Below are positions 9,610-19,243 of a stretch of 56,836 bases of DNA, piece by piece. The notes beneath the pieces are model-generated. The model saw only the letters and a list, made by a program, of their open reading frames with translations. It did not search any database and was not told where the DNA came from. The stretch lies in assembly GCA_001580565.1 (NCBI GenBank), contig LRBF01000087.1, positions 1 to 56,836 on the forward strand, read 5' to 3'. Position 1 is the stretch's first letter. Each line of letters opens with the position of its first letter. Source of the stretch: Caballeronia megalochromosomata (GTDB lineage: Bacteria; Pseudomonadota; Gammaproteobacteria; Burkholderiales; Burkholderiaceae). Made by a program: the position numbers and the translations under genes.

Positions 9610-10617
9610 ATGCAGATCGACATCAAGACCTCGGCAGTCGAACAGGTGCGCCAGACCTTCTCGCACGTTGCGCGGCGGCTCGGCGCGGACAAGCCCGCGT
9701 CGCGCTATCAGGAAGCGACGTTCGACCTTCAGCCCGAGGTCAACTTTCACTATCGCCCGCTGTGGCAGCCGGAATTCGAGCTGTACGACAAAGGTCGCAC
9801 CGCGATCGTGATGAATGACTGGTACGCGTTCAAGGATCCACGCCAGTACTACTACGGCGCCTACACCACGGCGCGGGCGAAGCAGCAGGACACGATGGAG
9901 AAGAACCTCGAGTTCGTCGCGAAGCGCCGCCTGCTTGCCGACCTGTCCGACGAAGCAAGGGCGCACATCGCGTCGATCATGGTGCCCTTGCGTCATGTCG
10001 AGTGGGCCGCCAACACCAACAACTGCTTCGTGACGGGCTACGGCTGGGGCACGGCCATCACGCAGGCGACGATGTTCCACTGCATGGATCGCCTCGGCAT
10101 CGCGCAGTATCTGTCGCGCATCGGGCTCGCGCTCGACGGCAATCAGGGCACCTCGCTCGTCGAGGGCAAGCAACGCTGGCTCGACGATCCGATGTGGCAG
10201 GGACTGCGCCGGGTCGTCGAAGACACGATGGTCGTGAAGGACTGGTTCGAGACCTTCGTCGCGCAGAACGTCGTGCTCGATGGCCTGCTTTATCCGCTCG
10301 TGTACCGGCATATCGACGAACGCATCGCGCGGCTGCATGGTCCGGGCCTCGGCATGCTCAACGAATTCGCGAGCACATGGTTCGACGAAACCAGCCGATG
10401 GGTCGACGCGACCCTCAAGACCGCGGCCGCGGAGTCGCCCGCGAATGCGACCTTGCTCGCGCAGTGGATAGCGAAGTGGAGAACCGTCGTGCTCGATGCG
10501 TTGAAGCCGCTCGCCATCGCCGGTCTCGATGACGACGCGCATCACGCGCTCGAAGCGATCGCGCAGAGGTTCGACGCGCGCATCGCAAAGCAGGGCGTGG
10601 AGGTGAGTCATGGCTGA
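9610..10617 (+). CDS. dmpL: Phenol hydroxylase beta subunit (P1)
   Basis: 335 residues of the ferritin-like beta subunit of soluble diiron monooxygenases. It is structurally like the large subunit but lacks iron ligands, and forms the (alpha-beta-gamma)2 hydroxylase with DmpN and DmpO. Conserved stretches include NFHYRPLWQPEFELYD and DWYAFKDPRQYYYGAYT. AAAGGAG precedes the ATG. Its end overlaps the start of dmpM by 8 bases, indicating coupled translation. Confidence 0.92.
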   Translation: MQIDIKTSAVEQVRQTFSHVARRLGADKPASRYQEATFDLQPEVNFHYRPLWQPEFELYDKGRTAIVMNDWYAFKDPRQYYYGAYTTARAKQQDTMEKNLEFVAKRRLLADLSDEARAHIASIMVPLRHVEWAANTNNCFVTGYGWGTAITQATMFHCMDRLGIAQYLSRIGLALDGNQGTSLVEGKQRWLDDPMWQGLRRVVEDTMVVKDWFETFVAQNVVLDGLLYPLVYRHIDERIARLHGPGLGMLNEFASTWFDETSRWVDATLKTAAAESPANATLLAQWIAKWRTVVLDALKPLAIAGLDDDAHHALEAIAQRFDARIAKQGVEVSHG

Positions 10618-10882
10618 TTCCGTATTCATCGCGTTTCAGGCCAACGACGATTCGCGGCCGATCATCGAAGCGATCGAAGCGGACAACCCGCATGCGGTCG
10701 TCAACGCGTTCCCGGCTATGGTCAAGATCGACGCTGTCGGCAGGCTCGTGATCAGGCGCGCGTCGATCGAGGCGATCATCGGCCGCGACTTCGACCTGCG
10801 CGAGCTGCAACTGAATCTGATCTCGCTCGGCGGCAACATCGACGAAACCGACGACGAATTCATCCTCGAATGGAAAGCCTGA
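10610..10882 (+). CDS. dmpM: Phenol hydroxylase effector/regulatory protein (P2)
   Basis: 90 residues, typical length for the cofactorless coupling protein (MmoB/DmpM family) that binds the hydroxylase and controls oxygen activation. It shows the family pattern VFIAFQANDDSRPIIEAIE and a conserved EFILEWKA end. A GGAGG site sits inside the end of dmpL, and dmpN follows after 24 bases. Confidence 0.92.
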   Translation: MADSVFIAFQANDDSRPIIEAIEADNPHAVVNAFPAMVKIDAVGRLVIRRASIEAIIGRDFDLRELQLNLISLGGNIDETDDEFILEWKA

Positions 10883-10906
10883 GCGCCGACCAAGGAGACA
10901 CGCAAA

Positions 10907-12496
10907 ATGAGCACACAATCGACCACGCCCAAGAAGCTGAGCATCAAGGAAAACTACGCGATGCTCACGCGCGGCCTCGGCTGGGACACCACCTATCAGC
11001 CGATGGACGAAGTCTTCCCCTACGACCGCTTCGAAGGCATCAAGGTGCACGACTGGGACAAGTGGGAAGACCCGTTCCGCCTCACGATGGACGCGTACTG
11101 GAAGTATCAGGGCGAAAAGGAGCGCAAGCTCTACGCGATCATCGACGCGTTCCAGCAGAACAACGGCCAGTTCAACGTCACCGATCCGCGCTACATCAAC
11201 GCGCTCAAGCTCTTTCTGACCGGCGTGAGTCCGCTCGAATATGCGGCGCATCGCGGTTTTGCGCTCGCGGGCCGCAACTTTCGCGGCGCGGGCGCGCGCA
11301 TCGCGTGCCAGATGCAGGCGATCGACGAGTTGCGTCATGCGCAGACGCAGGTGCATACCATCAGCCACTACAACAAGTACTTCAACGGCTTTCACGACTT
11401 CCGGCACATGCATGACCGCGTGTGGTATCTCTCGGTGCCGAAGTCGTACTTCGAGGATGCGATGAGCGCCGGCCCGTTCGAGTTCGTGACGGCGATCTCG
11501 TTCTCGTTCGAGTACGTGCTGACCAATCTGCTGTTCATGCCGTTCATGTCGGGCGCGGCCTTCAACGGCGACATGGCGACGGTCACGTTCGGCTTCTCCG
11601 CGCAGTCCGACGAATCGCGCCACATGACGCTCGGCCTCGAAGTCGTGAAGTTTCTTCTGGAGCAGGACCCGGGCAATGTGCCGATCATTCAGAAGTGGAT
11701 CGACAAGTGGTTCTGGCGCGGCTATCGCCTGCTGACACTCGTCGCGATGATGATGGACTACATGCTGCCCAAGCGCATCATGTCCTGGCAGGAAGCGTGG
11801 GAAACCTACTTCGAGAAGAATGGCGGCGCGCTCTTTCACGACCTGGAACGCTATGGCATCCGCATGCCGAAGTATCACGACGTGGCGATGAAGGAGAAGG
11901 ACCGCCTGTCGCACGAAGCGTGGGGCATCTTCTACAACTACACGCACGCAGCGGCGCTGCACACGTGGATTCCGTCCGACGATGAAATGCAGTGGCTCGC
12001 GCAGAAGTATCCCGCCACGTTCGACAAGCTCTATCGCCCGCGCCTCGAATACTGGCGCGACGAACAGCAGGCGGGCCGCCGCTTCTACAACAACACGCTG
12101 CCGATGCTGTGTCAGACCTGCCAGATCCCGATGGCCTTCACCGAGCCTGACGACCCGACGAAGATCTGTTATCGCGAGAGCGATTACCTGGGCAACAAGT
12201 TCCACTTCTGCTCGGACGGCTGCAAGGACATCTTCGACAACGAGCCCGAGAAATACGTGCAGGCCTGGATGCCGGTGCGGCAGATCTATCAGGGCAACTG
12301 CTTCGCCGAAGACGCCGACCCAGGCGCGCCGGACTTCGATCCGATGCGTGAAGTGCTGCGCTACTACCACATCCACGCGGGCGAGGACGGCCACGAATTC
12401 GAAGACTCGCCCGACCGCAGAAACTGGTTGCGCTGGACCGGCAAGCCGAGCCACGGCGGCGAGGAAGCGCCCGAGGCACATCAGAAGGTTGCCTAA
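10907..12496 (+). CDS. dmpN: Phenol hydroxylase large subunit (P3), diiron oxygenase
   Basis: 529 residues. All six carboxylate/histidine ligands of the diiron centre are visible with the spacing of methane monooxygenase: Glu111, Glu141 and His144 (DELRHAQ), Glu202, Glu236 and His239 (DESRHM). A C-terminal YHS-like segment (about 403-440) has the CQTC and CSDGC pairs that bind zinc in this subunit. It hydroxylates phenol (and often cresols or methylphenols) to catechols using O2 and electrons from DmpP. It should be active, since no key residue is missing. Confidence 0.95.
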   Translation: MSTQSTTPKKLSIKENYAMLTRGLGWDTTYQPMDEVFPYDRFEGIKVHDWDKWEDPFRLTMDAYWKYQGEKERKLYAIIDAFQQNNGQFNVTDPRYINALKLFLTGVSPLEYAAHRGFALAGRNFRGAGARIACQMQAIDELRHAQTQVHTISHYNKYFNGFHDFRHMHDRVWYLSVPKSYFEDAMSAGPFEFVTAISFSFEYVLTNLLFMPFMSGAAFNGDMATVTFGFSAQSDESRHMTLGLEVVKFLLEQDPGNVPIIQKWIDKWFWRGYRLLTLVAMMMDYMLPKRIMSWQEAWETYFEKNGGALFHDLERYGIRMPKYHDVAMKEKDRLSHEAWGIFYNYTHAAALHTWIPSDDEMQWLAQKYPATFDKLYRPRLEYWRDEQQAGRRFYNNTLPMLCQTCQIPMAFTEPDDPTKICYRESDYLGNKFHFCSDGCKDIFDNEPEKYVQAWMPVRQIYQGNCFAEDADPGAPDFDPMREVLRYYHIHAGEDGHEFEDSPDRRNWLRWTGKPSHGGEEAPEAHQKVA

Positions 12497-12519
12497 GGAC
12501 ACAACACAGGAGACGAACC

Positions 12520-12882
12520 ATGTCAGTCATCGCACTCAAGGAAGGCTACACGGGCGAGATCAGGGACCGTGTCGAGAACTTCCACGGCAAGCAACTGCTC
12601 TTTGTCGGCTGGGAAGATCATTTGATGTTCTGCGCGCCTCATTGCATTCCCGTCGAAGCCGCGACGCCGTTCAGGGCGCTCATCGATGACATGCTGCCGG
12701 CGATGTATGCCTCGCATCCGGACTGGCAAAAGGTCGATATGCTCGCCGCCGAATGGTTCAAGTCGGGCCAGCCGTTCACGCCGGACTTCGACAGGAGCAT
12801 CGGCGAGAACGGTCTCGGCCACAAGGCGGTCATTCGCTTTCGCACGCCGGGGCTCACCGGCATCGACGGATCGAGCAGCTAA
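12520..12882 (+). CDS. dmpO: Phenol hydroxylase gamma subunit (P4)
   Basis: 120 residues, the small gamma subunit of the hydroxylase, recognisable by LLFVGWEDHLMFCAPHCIP and the GLGHKAVIRFRTPGL end. AGGAG precedes the ATG at 12520. It stabilises the hydroxylase dimer. It sits between dmpN (23 bases) and dmpP (15 bases) in the usual operon order. Confidence 0.92.
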   Translation: MSVIALKEGYTGEIRDRVENFHGKQLLFVGWEDHLMFCAPHCIPVEAATPFRALIDDMLPAMYASHPDWQKVDMLAAEWFKSGQPFTPDFDRSIGENGLGHKAVIRFRTPGLTGIDGSSS

Positions 12883-12897
12883 GCAGGGGAGAACGCG

Positions 12898-13962
12898 ATG
12901 AGCTATCAACTGACCATCGAGCCGATCGGGCAGACGATCGAGATCGGCGAAGAGCAGACCATTCTCGACGCCTGCATGCGCGCGGGCGTGTGGCTGCCGC
13001 ATGCGTGCTGTCACGGCCTGTGCGCGACGTGCAAGGTGCAGGTGCTCGACGGCGACATCGAGCATGGGCAGGCATCGCCGTTCGCGCTGATGGACTTCGA
13101 GCGCGACGAGCGCAAGTGCCTGGCGTGCTGTGCGACGGCGCAATCGGATCTGACGATCGAAGCCGACATCGACGAAGACGAGGACGCGCAGCACTTCCCG
13201 GTGCGCGACTACACGGGCCGCGTGAAGGAGATGATCGATCTCACGCCGACGATCAAGGGCATCTTCGTCGAACTGGACGGCCAGGGCATCGAGTTTCAGG
13301 CGGGGCAGTACGTGAACGTGCACATACCGGGCGAGGACATGCCGCGCGCGTTCTCGCTGGCCGACAAGCCTGCGTCGCGCACGGTCATCGAACTGAACGT
13401 AAGGCGCGTGCCCGGCGGCAAGGGCACGGGTTATCTGCACGAAGAGATCAGTGCCGGCGACGAGATCCGCTTCAGCGGTCCCTATGGACGCTTCTTCGTG
13501 CGCAAGTCGGACCCGCAGCCGGTGATCCTCATCGCGGGCGGCTCGGGTCTGTCGAGCCCGAAGTCGATGTTGATCGACATGCTCGAAGAGAACGACGCGC
13601 GCAAGATCACGCTCGTCTACGGCGCGCGCAATCGCGCGGAGCTTTACTACCACGAGCTGTTTCTGCAATTCGAACGCACGCACGCGAATTTCACCTACGT
13701 GCCCGCATTGTCCGATGAAGCGGTGGATTCGCCGTGGGAAGGCTTTCGCGGCTACGTGCACGACGCGGCGAAGGCGCACTTCGACGGCGTCTTTCGCGGA
13801 CACAAGGCGTACCTGTGCGGTCCGCCCGTGATGATCGAATCGGCGATCCGCACGCTGATGCAGGGTCAGTTGTTCGAGCGCGACATTTATACGGAGAAGT
13901 TTCTCACCAGCGCGGACGGGGCCGAGGCGCTGGCGAAAAGCCCGCTGTTCAAATCGATCTGA
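12898..13962 (+). CDS. dmpP: Phenol hydroxylase reductase (P5)
   Basis: 354 residues. The N-terminal plant-type ferredoxin domain has cysteines at 37, 42, 45 and about 77 (CCHGLCATC, then CLACC). An FAD domain follows with RAFSLADKP, then an NADH domain with GGSGLSSPKSM and a CGPPVMI end motif. It passes electrons from NADH to the diiron hydroxylase. It is the last gene of the operon; no dmpQ ferredoxin or catechol 2,3-dioxygenase follows, and acnB comes next. Confidence 0.94.
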   Translation: MSYQLTIEPIGQTIEIGEEQTILDACMRAGVWLPHACCHGLCATCKVQVLDGDIEHGQASPFALMDFERDERKCLACCATAQSDLTIEADIDEDEDAQHFPVRDYTGRVKEMIDLTPTIKGIFVELDGQGIEFQAGQYVNVHIPGEDMPRAFSLADKPASRTVIELNVRRVPGGKGTGYLHEEISAGDEIRFSGPYGRFFVRKSDPQPVILIAGGSGLSSPKSMLIDMLEENDARKITLVYGARNRAELYYHELFLQFERTHANFTYVPALSDEAVDSPWEGFRGYVHDAAKAHFDGVFRGHKAYLCGPPVMIESAIRTLMQGQLFERDIYTEKFLTSADGAEALAKSPLFKSI

Positions 13963-13974
13963 GACGAGTCTTCT

Positions 13975-13995
13975 ATAAGACATAAGACATAAGAT
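13975..13995 (+). promoter_or_regulatory. Three tandem ATAAGA(C/T) heptamers upstream of acnB
   Basis: ATAAGA starts at 13975, 13982 and 13989, giving a perfect 7-bp periodicity. They lie in the 139-base gap between dmpP and acnB, an AT-rich island in GC-rich DNA. They may be a binding site for a regulator of central metabolism; the regulator is not identified. Confidence 0.5.
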
Positions 13996-14101
13996 ATTTG
14001 ACGCGACGCGATGTCACAATTAAAATGGCGGCAAAGCAGCGGCCGGACCATGCCTGGCATGGCTGGAAACGTTCCCCTGAAACTCAATATCAACGGTCCT
14101 C

Positions 14102-16687
14102 ATGCTCGAAAACTTTCGCGCTCACGTCGCCGCACGCGCCGCGCTCGGCATTCCTCCCCTGCCGCTCACGGCCCAGCAAACCGCCGAACTGGTGGAGCTG
14201 CTGACGAATCCGCCCGCCGGTGAAGAGCAGACTTTGCTCGACCTGATCACCCACCGCGTTCCCGCTGGCGTGGACGACGCCGCCCGCGTGAAGGCGGGTT
14301 TCCTGGCCGCCGTGGCCAAAGGCGAGACCGCCTGCCCGCTGATCTCGCGCGAGCGCGCCACGGAACTGCTCGGCACGATGCTGGGCGGCTACAACATCCA
14401 GCCGCTGATCGAACTGCTGTCCGACGCTGAAGTGGCTGGCGTGGCGGCGGACGCGCTGAAGAAAACGCTCCTGATGTTCGACCAGTTCCACGACGTCAAG
14501 GAACTGGCCGACAAGGGCAACGCCCACGCCCGGGCCGTGATGCAAAGCTGGGCCGACGCCGAATGGTTCACGAGCCGTCCGGAAGTGCCGCAAAGCCTGA
14601 GCATCACCGTCTTCAAGGTGACCGGCGAAACCAACACGGACGACCTGTCGCCGGCCCCGGACGCCACCACGCGCCCGGACATCCCGCTGCACGCGCTGGC
14701 GATGCTGAAGAACGCCCGTCCCGGCATCACGCCGGAAGAAGACGGCAAGCGTGGCCCGGTCGCGTTCATCGAGTCGCTGAAGGAAAAGGGCCACCTGGTG
14801 GCGTACGTGGGCGACGTGGTCGGCACCGGCTCCTCGCGCAAGTCGGCCACCAACTCGGTGCTGTGGTTCACGGGTGAAGACATCCCCTTTATCCCGAACA
14901 AGCGCTTCGGCGGCGTGTGCCTCGGCGGCAAGATCGCCCCGATCTTCTACAACACGATGGAAGATGCCGGCGCCCTGCCGATCGAACTCGACGTGTCGCA
15001 GATGGAAATGGGCGACGTGGTCGAACTGCGCCCGTACGAAGGCAAGGCACTCAAGAACGGCGAAGTGATCGCCGAATTCCAGGTCAAGTCCGACGTGCTG
15101 TTCGACGAAGTGCGCGCCGGCGGCCGCATTCCGCTGATCATCGGCCGCGGACTGACCGCCAAGGCGCGCGAAGCGCTGGGTCTGGCGCCGTCGACGCTGT
15201 TCCGCCTGCCGCAGCAGCCGGCCGAGAACGGCCGTGGCTTCTCGCTGGCGCAGAAGATGGTCGGCCGCGCCTGCGGCCTGCCGGAAGGCCAGGGCGTGCG
15301 TCCGGGCACGTACTGCGAACCGACGATGACCTCGGTCGGCTCGCAGGACACCACCGGCCCCATGACGCGCGACGAACTGAAGGACCTGGCGTGCCTCGGC
15401 TTCTCGGCCGACCTCGTCATGCAGTCGTTCTGCCACACGGCTGCGTATCCGAAGCCGGTGGACGTGAAGACGCACCAGACGCTGCCGAACTTCATCAGCA
15501 ATCGTGGCGGCATCGCGCTGCGCCCCGGCGACGGCGTGATCCACTCGTGGCTGAACCGCATGCTGCTTCCCGACACCGTGGGTACGGGCGGCGACTCGCA
15601 CACGCGTTTCCCGATCGGCATCAGCTTCCCGGCCGGTTCGGGTCTGGTCGCCTTCGCGGCCGCCACCGGCACGATGCCGCTGGACATGCCGGAATCGGTG
15701 CTGGTCCGCTTCAAGGGCAAGATGCAGCCGGGCGTGACGCTGCGTGATCTGGTCAACGCGATTCCGCTGTACGCCATCAAGCAGGGCATGCTGACGGTCG
15801 CCAAGCAAGGCAAGAAGAACATCTTCTCGGGCCGCATTCTCGAAATCGAAGGTCTGCCGGACCTGAAGGTCGAGCAGGCGTTCGAACTGTCGGATGCGTC
15901 CGCCGAGCGTTCGGCTGCCGGTTGCACGGTGCATCTGAACAAGGAACCGATCATCGAATACCTCAACAGCAACGTCACGTTGCTGAAGTGGATGATCGCC
16001 CAGGGCTACCAGGACCCGCGCAGCCTGCAGCGCCGCATCAAGGGCATGGAACAGTGGCTGGCCGACCCGCAACTGCTGCAACCGGATGCCGACGCCGAGT
16101 ATGCGGCGGTCATCGAGATCGACCTGGCCGACATCCACGAGCCGATCGTGGCCTGCCCGAACGATCCGGACGACGTGAAGACGCTGTCGGACGTGGCCGG
16201 CGCCAAGATCGACGAAGTGTTCATCGGCTCGTGCATGACCAACATCGGCCATTTCCGTGCGGCGTCGAAGCTGCTCGAAGGCAAGCGCGACATCCCCGTC
16301 AAGCTGTGGGTCGCGCCGCCGACCAAGATGGACCAGAAGCAGTTGACGGAAGAAGGTCACTACGGCGTGTTCGGCACGGCCGGCGCGCGTACCGAAATGC
16401 CGGGTTGCTCGCTGTGCATGGGCAACCAGGCACAGGTGCGCGAAGGCGCGACGGTCATGTCGACCTCGACGCGTAACTTCCCGAACCGCCTGGGCAAGAA
16501 CACGAACGTGTACCTCGGCTCGGCGGAACTGGCGGCGATCTGCTCGCGTCTGGGCAAGATCCCGAGCAAGGCCGAGTACATGGCCGACATGGGCGTGCTC
16601 AACGCCAACGGTGACAAGATCTACCAATACATGAACTTCGACCAGATCGAAGACTTCAGGGAAGTCGCCGACACCGTGAAGATGTAA
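14102..16687 (+). CDS. acnB: Aconitate hydratase B (also 2-methylisocitrate dehydratase)
   Basis: 861 residues, the usual AcnB length. It has the N-terminal HEAT-like domain that only AcnB has ([20 protein letters not shown]), the swivel domain, and the catalytic domains with [4Fe-4S] ligands: Cys near 711 in [10 protein letters not shown] and the two cysteines of GCSLCMG near 769-772, matching E. coli AcnB C710, C769 and C772. It interconverts citrate and isocitrate in the TCA cycle. It is transcribed alone, with a terminator just downstream. It lies next to the phenol operon but is a housekeeping gene. Confidence 0.97.
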   Translation: MLENFRAHVAARAALGIPPLPLTAQQTAELVELLTNPPAGEEQTLLDLITHRVPAGVDDAARVKAGFLAAVAKGETACPLISRERATELLGTMLGGYNIQPLIELLSDAEVAGVAADALKKTLLMFDQFHDVKELADKGNAHARAVMQSWADAEWFTSRPEVPQSLSITVFKVTGETNTDDLSPAPDATTRPDIPLHALAMLKNARPGITPEEDGKRGPVAFIESLKEKGHLVAYVGDVVGTGSSRKSATNSVLWFTGEDIPFIPNKRFGGVCLGGKIAPIFYNTMEDAGALPIELDVSQMEMGDVVELRPYEGKALKNGEVIAEFQVKSDVLFDEVRAGGRIPLIIGRGLTAKAREALGLAPSTLFRLPQQPAENGRGFSLAQKMVGRACGLPEGQGVRPGTYCEPTMTSVGSQDTTGPMTRDELKDLACLGFSADLVMQSFCHTAAYPKPVDVKTHQTLPNFISNRGGIALRPGDGVIHSWLNRMLLPDTVGTGGDSHTRFPIGISFPAGSGLVAFAAATGTMPLDMPESVLVRFKGKMQPGVTLRDLVNAIPLYAIKQGMLTVAKQGKKNIFSGRILEIEGLPDLKVEQAFELSDASAERSAAGCTVHLNKEPIIEYLNSNVTLLKWMIAQGYQDPRSLQRRIKGMEQWLADPQLLQPDADAEYAAVIEIDLADIHEPIVACPNDPDDVKTLSDVAGAKIDEVFIGSCMTNIGHFRAASKLLEGKRDIPVKLWVAPPTKMDQKQLTEEGHYGVFGTAGARTEMPGCSLCMGNQAQVREGATVMSTSTRNFPNRLGKNTNVYLGSAELAAICSRLGKIPSKAEYMADMGVLNANGDKIYQYMNFDQIEDFREVADTVKM

Positions 16688-16733
16688 GCGTGCTGTCGGG
16701 CTAGGGCGGGTGGTTCCGCCGTAGCGCGACGCC

Positions 16734-16773
16734 ATGGCGCCGCAGGGTTTCAGCCCTGCGGCGCCATTTTTTT
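16734..16773 (+). terminator. Rho-independent terminator of acnB
   Basis: A perfect 14-bp stem (16734-16747 with 16754-16767) around a 6-base loop, followed by a run of seven T ending at 16773. It lies 46 bases after the acnB stop codon. Confidence 0.92.
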
Positions 16774-16830
16774 GATGGGCGCCCTCGGGCGAGGCGATAA
16801 TCGGGAACTTCGACCAATCGATGACCCGAG

Positions 16831-17745
16831 ATGCGCGACCGAATCGATGAAGAGATCACCTTCCGCAAGCTGGAAGTCCTGCTCGCATTCATGGAGACGG
16901 GCAATCTGGCGAAGGCGGCCGAGGCGCTGGGCGTGAGCACGGTCAGCGTGCACCGCGCGCTGCATTCGCTCGAGCAGGGCGTGCGATGCGCGCTGTTCCG
17001 CCATGAGGGCCGCAATCTCAAGTCGACCGAAGCGGCGCAGATGCTCGCCGACGTGGCGCAAGAGGTGATCACGCTGATGTCCGACGGCATTCGCGCCACG
17101 CGCGAGGCCGCGGGTTATTCGTCGGACCGCCTGAAGATCGGCTCGCTCTATTCGCTGACGATCAACACAGTGCCCGGCATCGTCGTCGATATCAAGGTGC
17201 GCAGGCCGGCTCTTCATGTCGAACTGGTGCTCGGTCCGAATGTGGAACTGCTCGACAAACTGAAGCGCAGCGAAATCGATGCGGCGCTGATGGCGGTGCC
17301 CGATGCCGACCCCGAGATCGAATCCATCCCGCTTTTCGAAGACGACATTTTTTTCGCCGCACCCGCTGGCTCGGTCTACGCGAATCAGGAAGCCGTCGAT
17401 CTGCGGGATTGCCGCGACGAGGCGTTCGTTTCGCTCGGCGAGGGCTTCGCGACCTATCACGGCTTCGTGGAAGCCTTTCGCGTCGCGGACTTCACGCCGA
17501 ACGTGACCATGCGAACCGGGGATATTTTCTCGCTGATGAATCTGGTGAGCGGCGGTGTCGGCTACACGCTCTTGCCCGGACGCGTGCGCGGCGTCTTCGG
17601 CGACAAGGTGCAGTTCATTCCGCTCAAGCCGCAATACCTGATGCGCCAGACGATCGGCGTCAGTTTCCTGCGCGCGCGCGAACGCGACCCGAACCTGCTC
17701 GCGCTGATGGCCGTCTGCCGTCTGCGCACGCGAAACGCCGGCTGA
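16831..17745 (+). CDS. LysR-family regulator, MdcR-like (malonate)
   Basis: 304 residues with an N-terminal winged helix (LEVLLAFMETGNLAKAAEALGVSTVSVHRALHSLEQ) and a LysR substrate-binding domain. It resembles MdcR, the activator of malonate utilisation genes, and converges on the malonate transporter genes madM and madL with a 4-base gap. The malonate decarboxylase genes (mdcABCDE) that usually accompany it are absent from the window. The ATG at 16831 is the best start; an out-of-frame ATG at 16821 is ignored. Confidence 0.8.
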   Translation: MRDRIDEEITFRKLEVLLAFMETGNLAKAAEALGVSTVSVHRALHSLEQGVRCALFRHEGRNLKSTEAAQMLADVAQEVITLMSDGIRATREAAGYSSDRLKIGSLYSLTINTVPGIVVDIKVRRPALHVELVLGPNVELLDKLKRSEIDAALMAVPDADPEIESIPLFEDDIFFAAPAGSVYANQEAVDLRDCRDEAFVSLGEGFATYHGFVEAFRVADFTPNVTMRTGDIFSLMNLVSGGVGYTLLPGRVRGVFGDKVQFIPLKPQYLMRQTIGVSFLRARERDPNLLALMAVCRLRTRNAG

Positions 17746-17749
17746 CGCA

Positions 17750-18517
17750 TCACGCGCCCATCAGCGCCCTGGTCGCGAAAAAGAGCAGCGAAGGCCCGAG
17801 CAGGCAGCCGACGCCCGTATGGAACGTCGCGATCAGCGCGCCGTAGGGAACGAGCCGCCGATCGGTTGCGGCGAGCCCCGCGCTGACGCCGCTCACCGTG
17901 CCGGCCAGCCCCCCGAAGATCATCGCGGAACGCGGCGTCTTCAGGCCCATGAAGCCTGCCGCGATCGGCGTGCCGATCATCACGATGATCGCCTTGATGA
18001 GACCCGTCGCGATGCTGAGCGCGATCACATCCGAGCTCGCGCCGATCGCCGCGCCCGTCACCGGACCCACGATATACGTGACCGCGCCCGCGCCGATGGT
18101 CGTCATGCTGACGGCATCCGTGTAGCCAAACGCATGCGCCACGCTCGCGCCGACGATGAACGGCAGCACCGTCCCGAGCAGCAGCGACACCACGCCGATC
18201 AGCCCCGCCTTGCGCGCTTCGGTCGCCTGCACTTCGAACGCGGTCGCAACGATGGCGAAGTCGCGCAGCATCGCGCCGCCCATCAGGCCGACGCCGGTAA
18301 AAAGCGGCAGGTCCGCGAGACCTTTTTGGCCGCCGGTGAATGCGCCTCCGAAGTAGGCGAGCACGAGGCCGATCACGATGGCGATCGCCGAGCCATGCAC
18401 GCGCCCGAAGGTCAGCTTGCGCGAGATCAGCGACGACACCCACATGATGAGCCCAACCAGCGCGAACGACGTGACGAGGCCGTTCTGGATCAGAATCCTG
18501 TCGATCATTTGGAACAT
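17750..18517 (-). CDS. madM: Malonate:Na+ symporter subunit MadM
   Basis: 255 residues with about 8 hydrophobic helices rich in Gly and Ala. Family features include FALVGLIMWVSSLISRKLTFGR near the N-terminus and FGGLAGTVSGVSAGLAATD near the C-terminus. MadM acts with MadL as a two-protein malonate carrier in the inner membrane. It follows madL by 14 bases in the same operon. Confidence 0.9.
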   Translation of the reverse strand: MFQMIDRILIQNGLVTSFALVGLIMWVSSLISRKLTFGRVHGSAIAIVIGLVLAYFGGAFTGGQKGLADLPLFTGVGLMGGAMLRDFAIVATAFEVQATEARKAGLIGVVSLLLGTVLPFIVGASVAHAFGYTDAVSMTTIGAGAVTYIVGPVTGAAIGASSDVIALSIATGLIKAIIVMIGTPIAAGFMGLKTPRSAMIFGGLAGTVSGVSAGLAATDRRLVPYGALIATFHTGVGCLLGPSLLFFATRALMGA

Positions 18518-18531
18518 GGCTGTCTCCTGCC

Positions 18532-18927
18532 TCAGATTTCTTCGAGCTGCGGGGTGTTCACGAACGAGGTGCTGTCGCGGCCGGTGCGTGACAGGACGGC
18601 GATGCAGCCCGCGCAGACAGCCGCGGCCCCCAGCGCCGACAGGAGCGCGACGGGACCGCCCTTGAGCGCGGCGACGACGTTCTGGTTCGCCGCCATCGCG
18701 ACGACGACGGGAATGTACATCGCGCCCCAGAAGCCCACGCCCGCTTCGGTTTCCTTCGGCAGCCAGCCCTTCTTATGCAGATACAGGCGCAGGAAAATCA
18801 GCAGCAGCATGGCGATGCCGACGCCGCCGACATTCGTCTTCACCCCGATCGCGACGCCGAGCAGGTCGCCGAGGAAGAGCCCCGCCAGATGGCAGAACGC
18901 GAGTAAAGCGGTTCCGTAGATGATCAA
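18532..18927 (-). CDS. madL: Malonate:Na+ symporter subunit MadL
   Basis: 131 residues with four hydrophobic segments (LLAFCHLAGLFLGDLLGVAIG; GVGIAMLLLIFLRLYL; GAMYIPVVVAMAANQNVVAA; a C-terminal helix), the expected size and pattern for MadL. First gene of the madLM pair. Its promoter lies in the 316-base gap toward the NmrA gene. Confidence 0.9.
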   Translation of the reverse strand: MIIYGTALLAFCHLAGLFLGDLLGVAIGVKTNVGGVGIAMLLLIFLRLYLHKKGWLPKETEAGVGFWGAMYIPVVVAMAANQNVVAALKGGPVALLSALGAAAVCAGCIAVLSRTGRDSTSFVNTPQLEEI

Positions 18928-19243
18928 TTCGTGTCTCCATTCATAGCTTTATTGGCTTCTGATGAGCCGGTACCTGAGAGGCGAGTCTAGGGAGCGGAAA
19001 AGGTGCTTTCAATCACCTTGAGAATGCGTTCGTTATCACCAGGGTAACGATCCGTCGAGGCGTCCCCTCGGTGCCGCACGGGGCGGGGCAGCGGCGTCGA
19101 ATGCGATGGGCCAGGGTTTTCCCTCGCGTCGTCCCGGCGGCGACCGGCAGGCAGCCATCCCGAAACAACTTGCATCTACGAGCATATGCACCTATATTGC
19201 GAACACGGGCATATGCTCTTAACTATCCAGAGGAACACAGGCC
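18928..19243. other. Divergent intergenic region madL / NmrA gene
   Basis: 316 bases without a supported gene; an arginine-rich frame at 18987-19175 looks spurious. The notable element is a pair of GCATATGC palindromes near the NmrA-gene end (19182-19189, 19209-19216). Confidence 0.5.
19181..19217. promoter_or_regulatory. Twin GCATATGC palindromes, probable MarR operator
   Basis: Two identical self-complementary octamers, 19182-19189 and 19209-19216, are centred 27 bp apart and extended to AGCATATGC and GCATATGCT so the pair is itself symmetric. They sit 28-55 bases before the NmrA start. The MarR protein encoded two genes on is the natural candidate ligand, which would make this an autoregulated operon. 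Confidence 0.5.

Noticed and set aside
10415..12502. A 695-codon open frame antisense to dmpN
   Set aside because: Antisense shadow of a gene with all six diiron ligands conserved.
14090..16735. An 881-codon open frame antisense to acnB
   Set aside because: Its His/Arg/Val-rich composition is the shadow of a high-GC gene with strong codon bias; no family features.
18987..19175. A 62-codon frame between madL and the NmrA gene
   Set aside because: Arg-rich with no ribosome site or recognised similarity.
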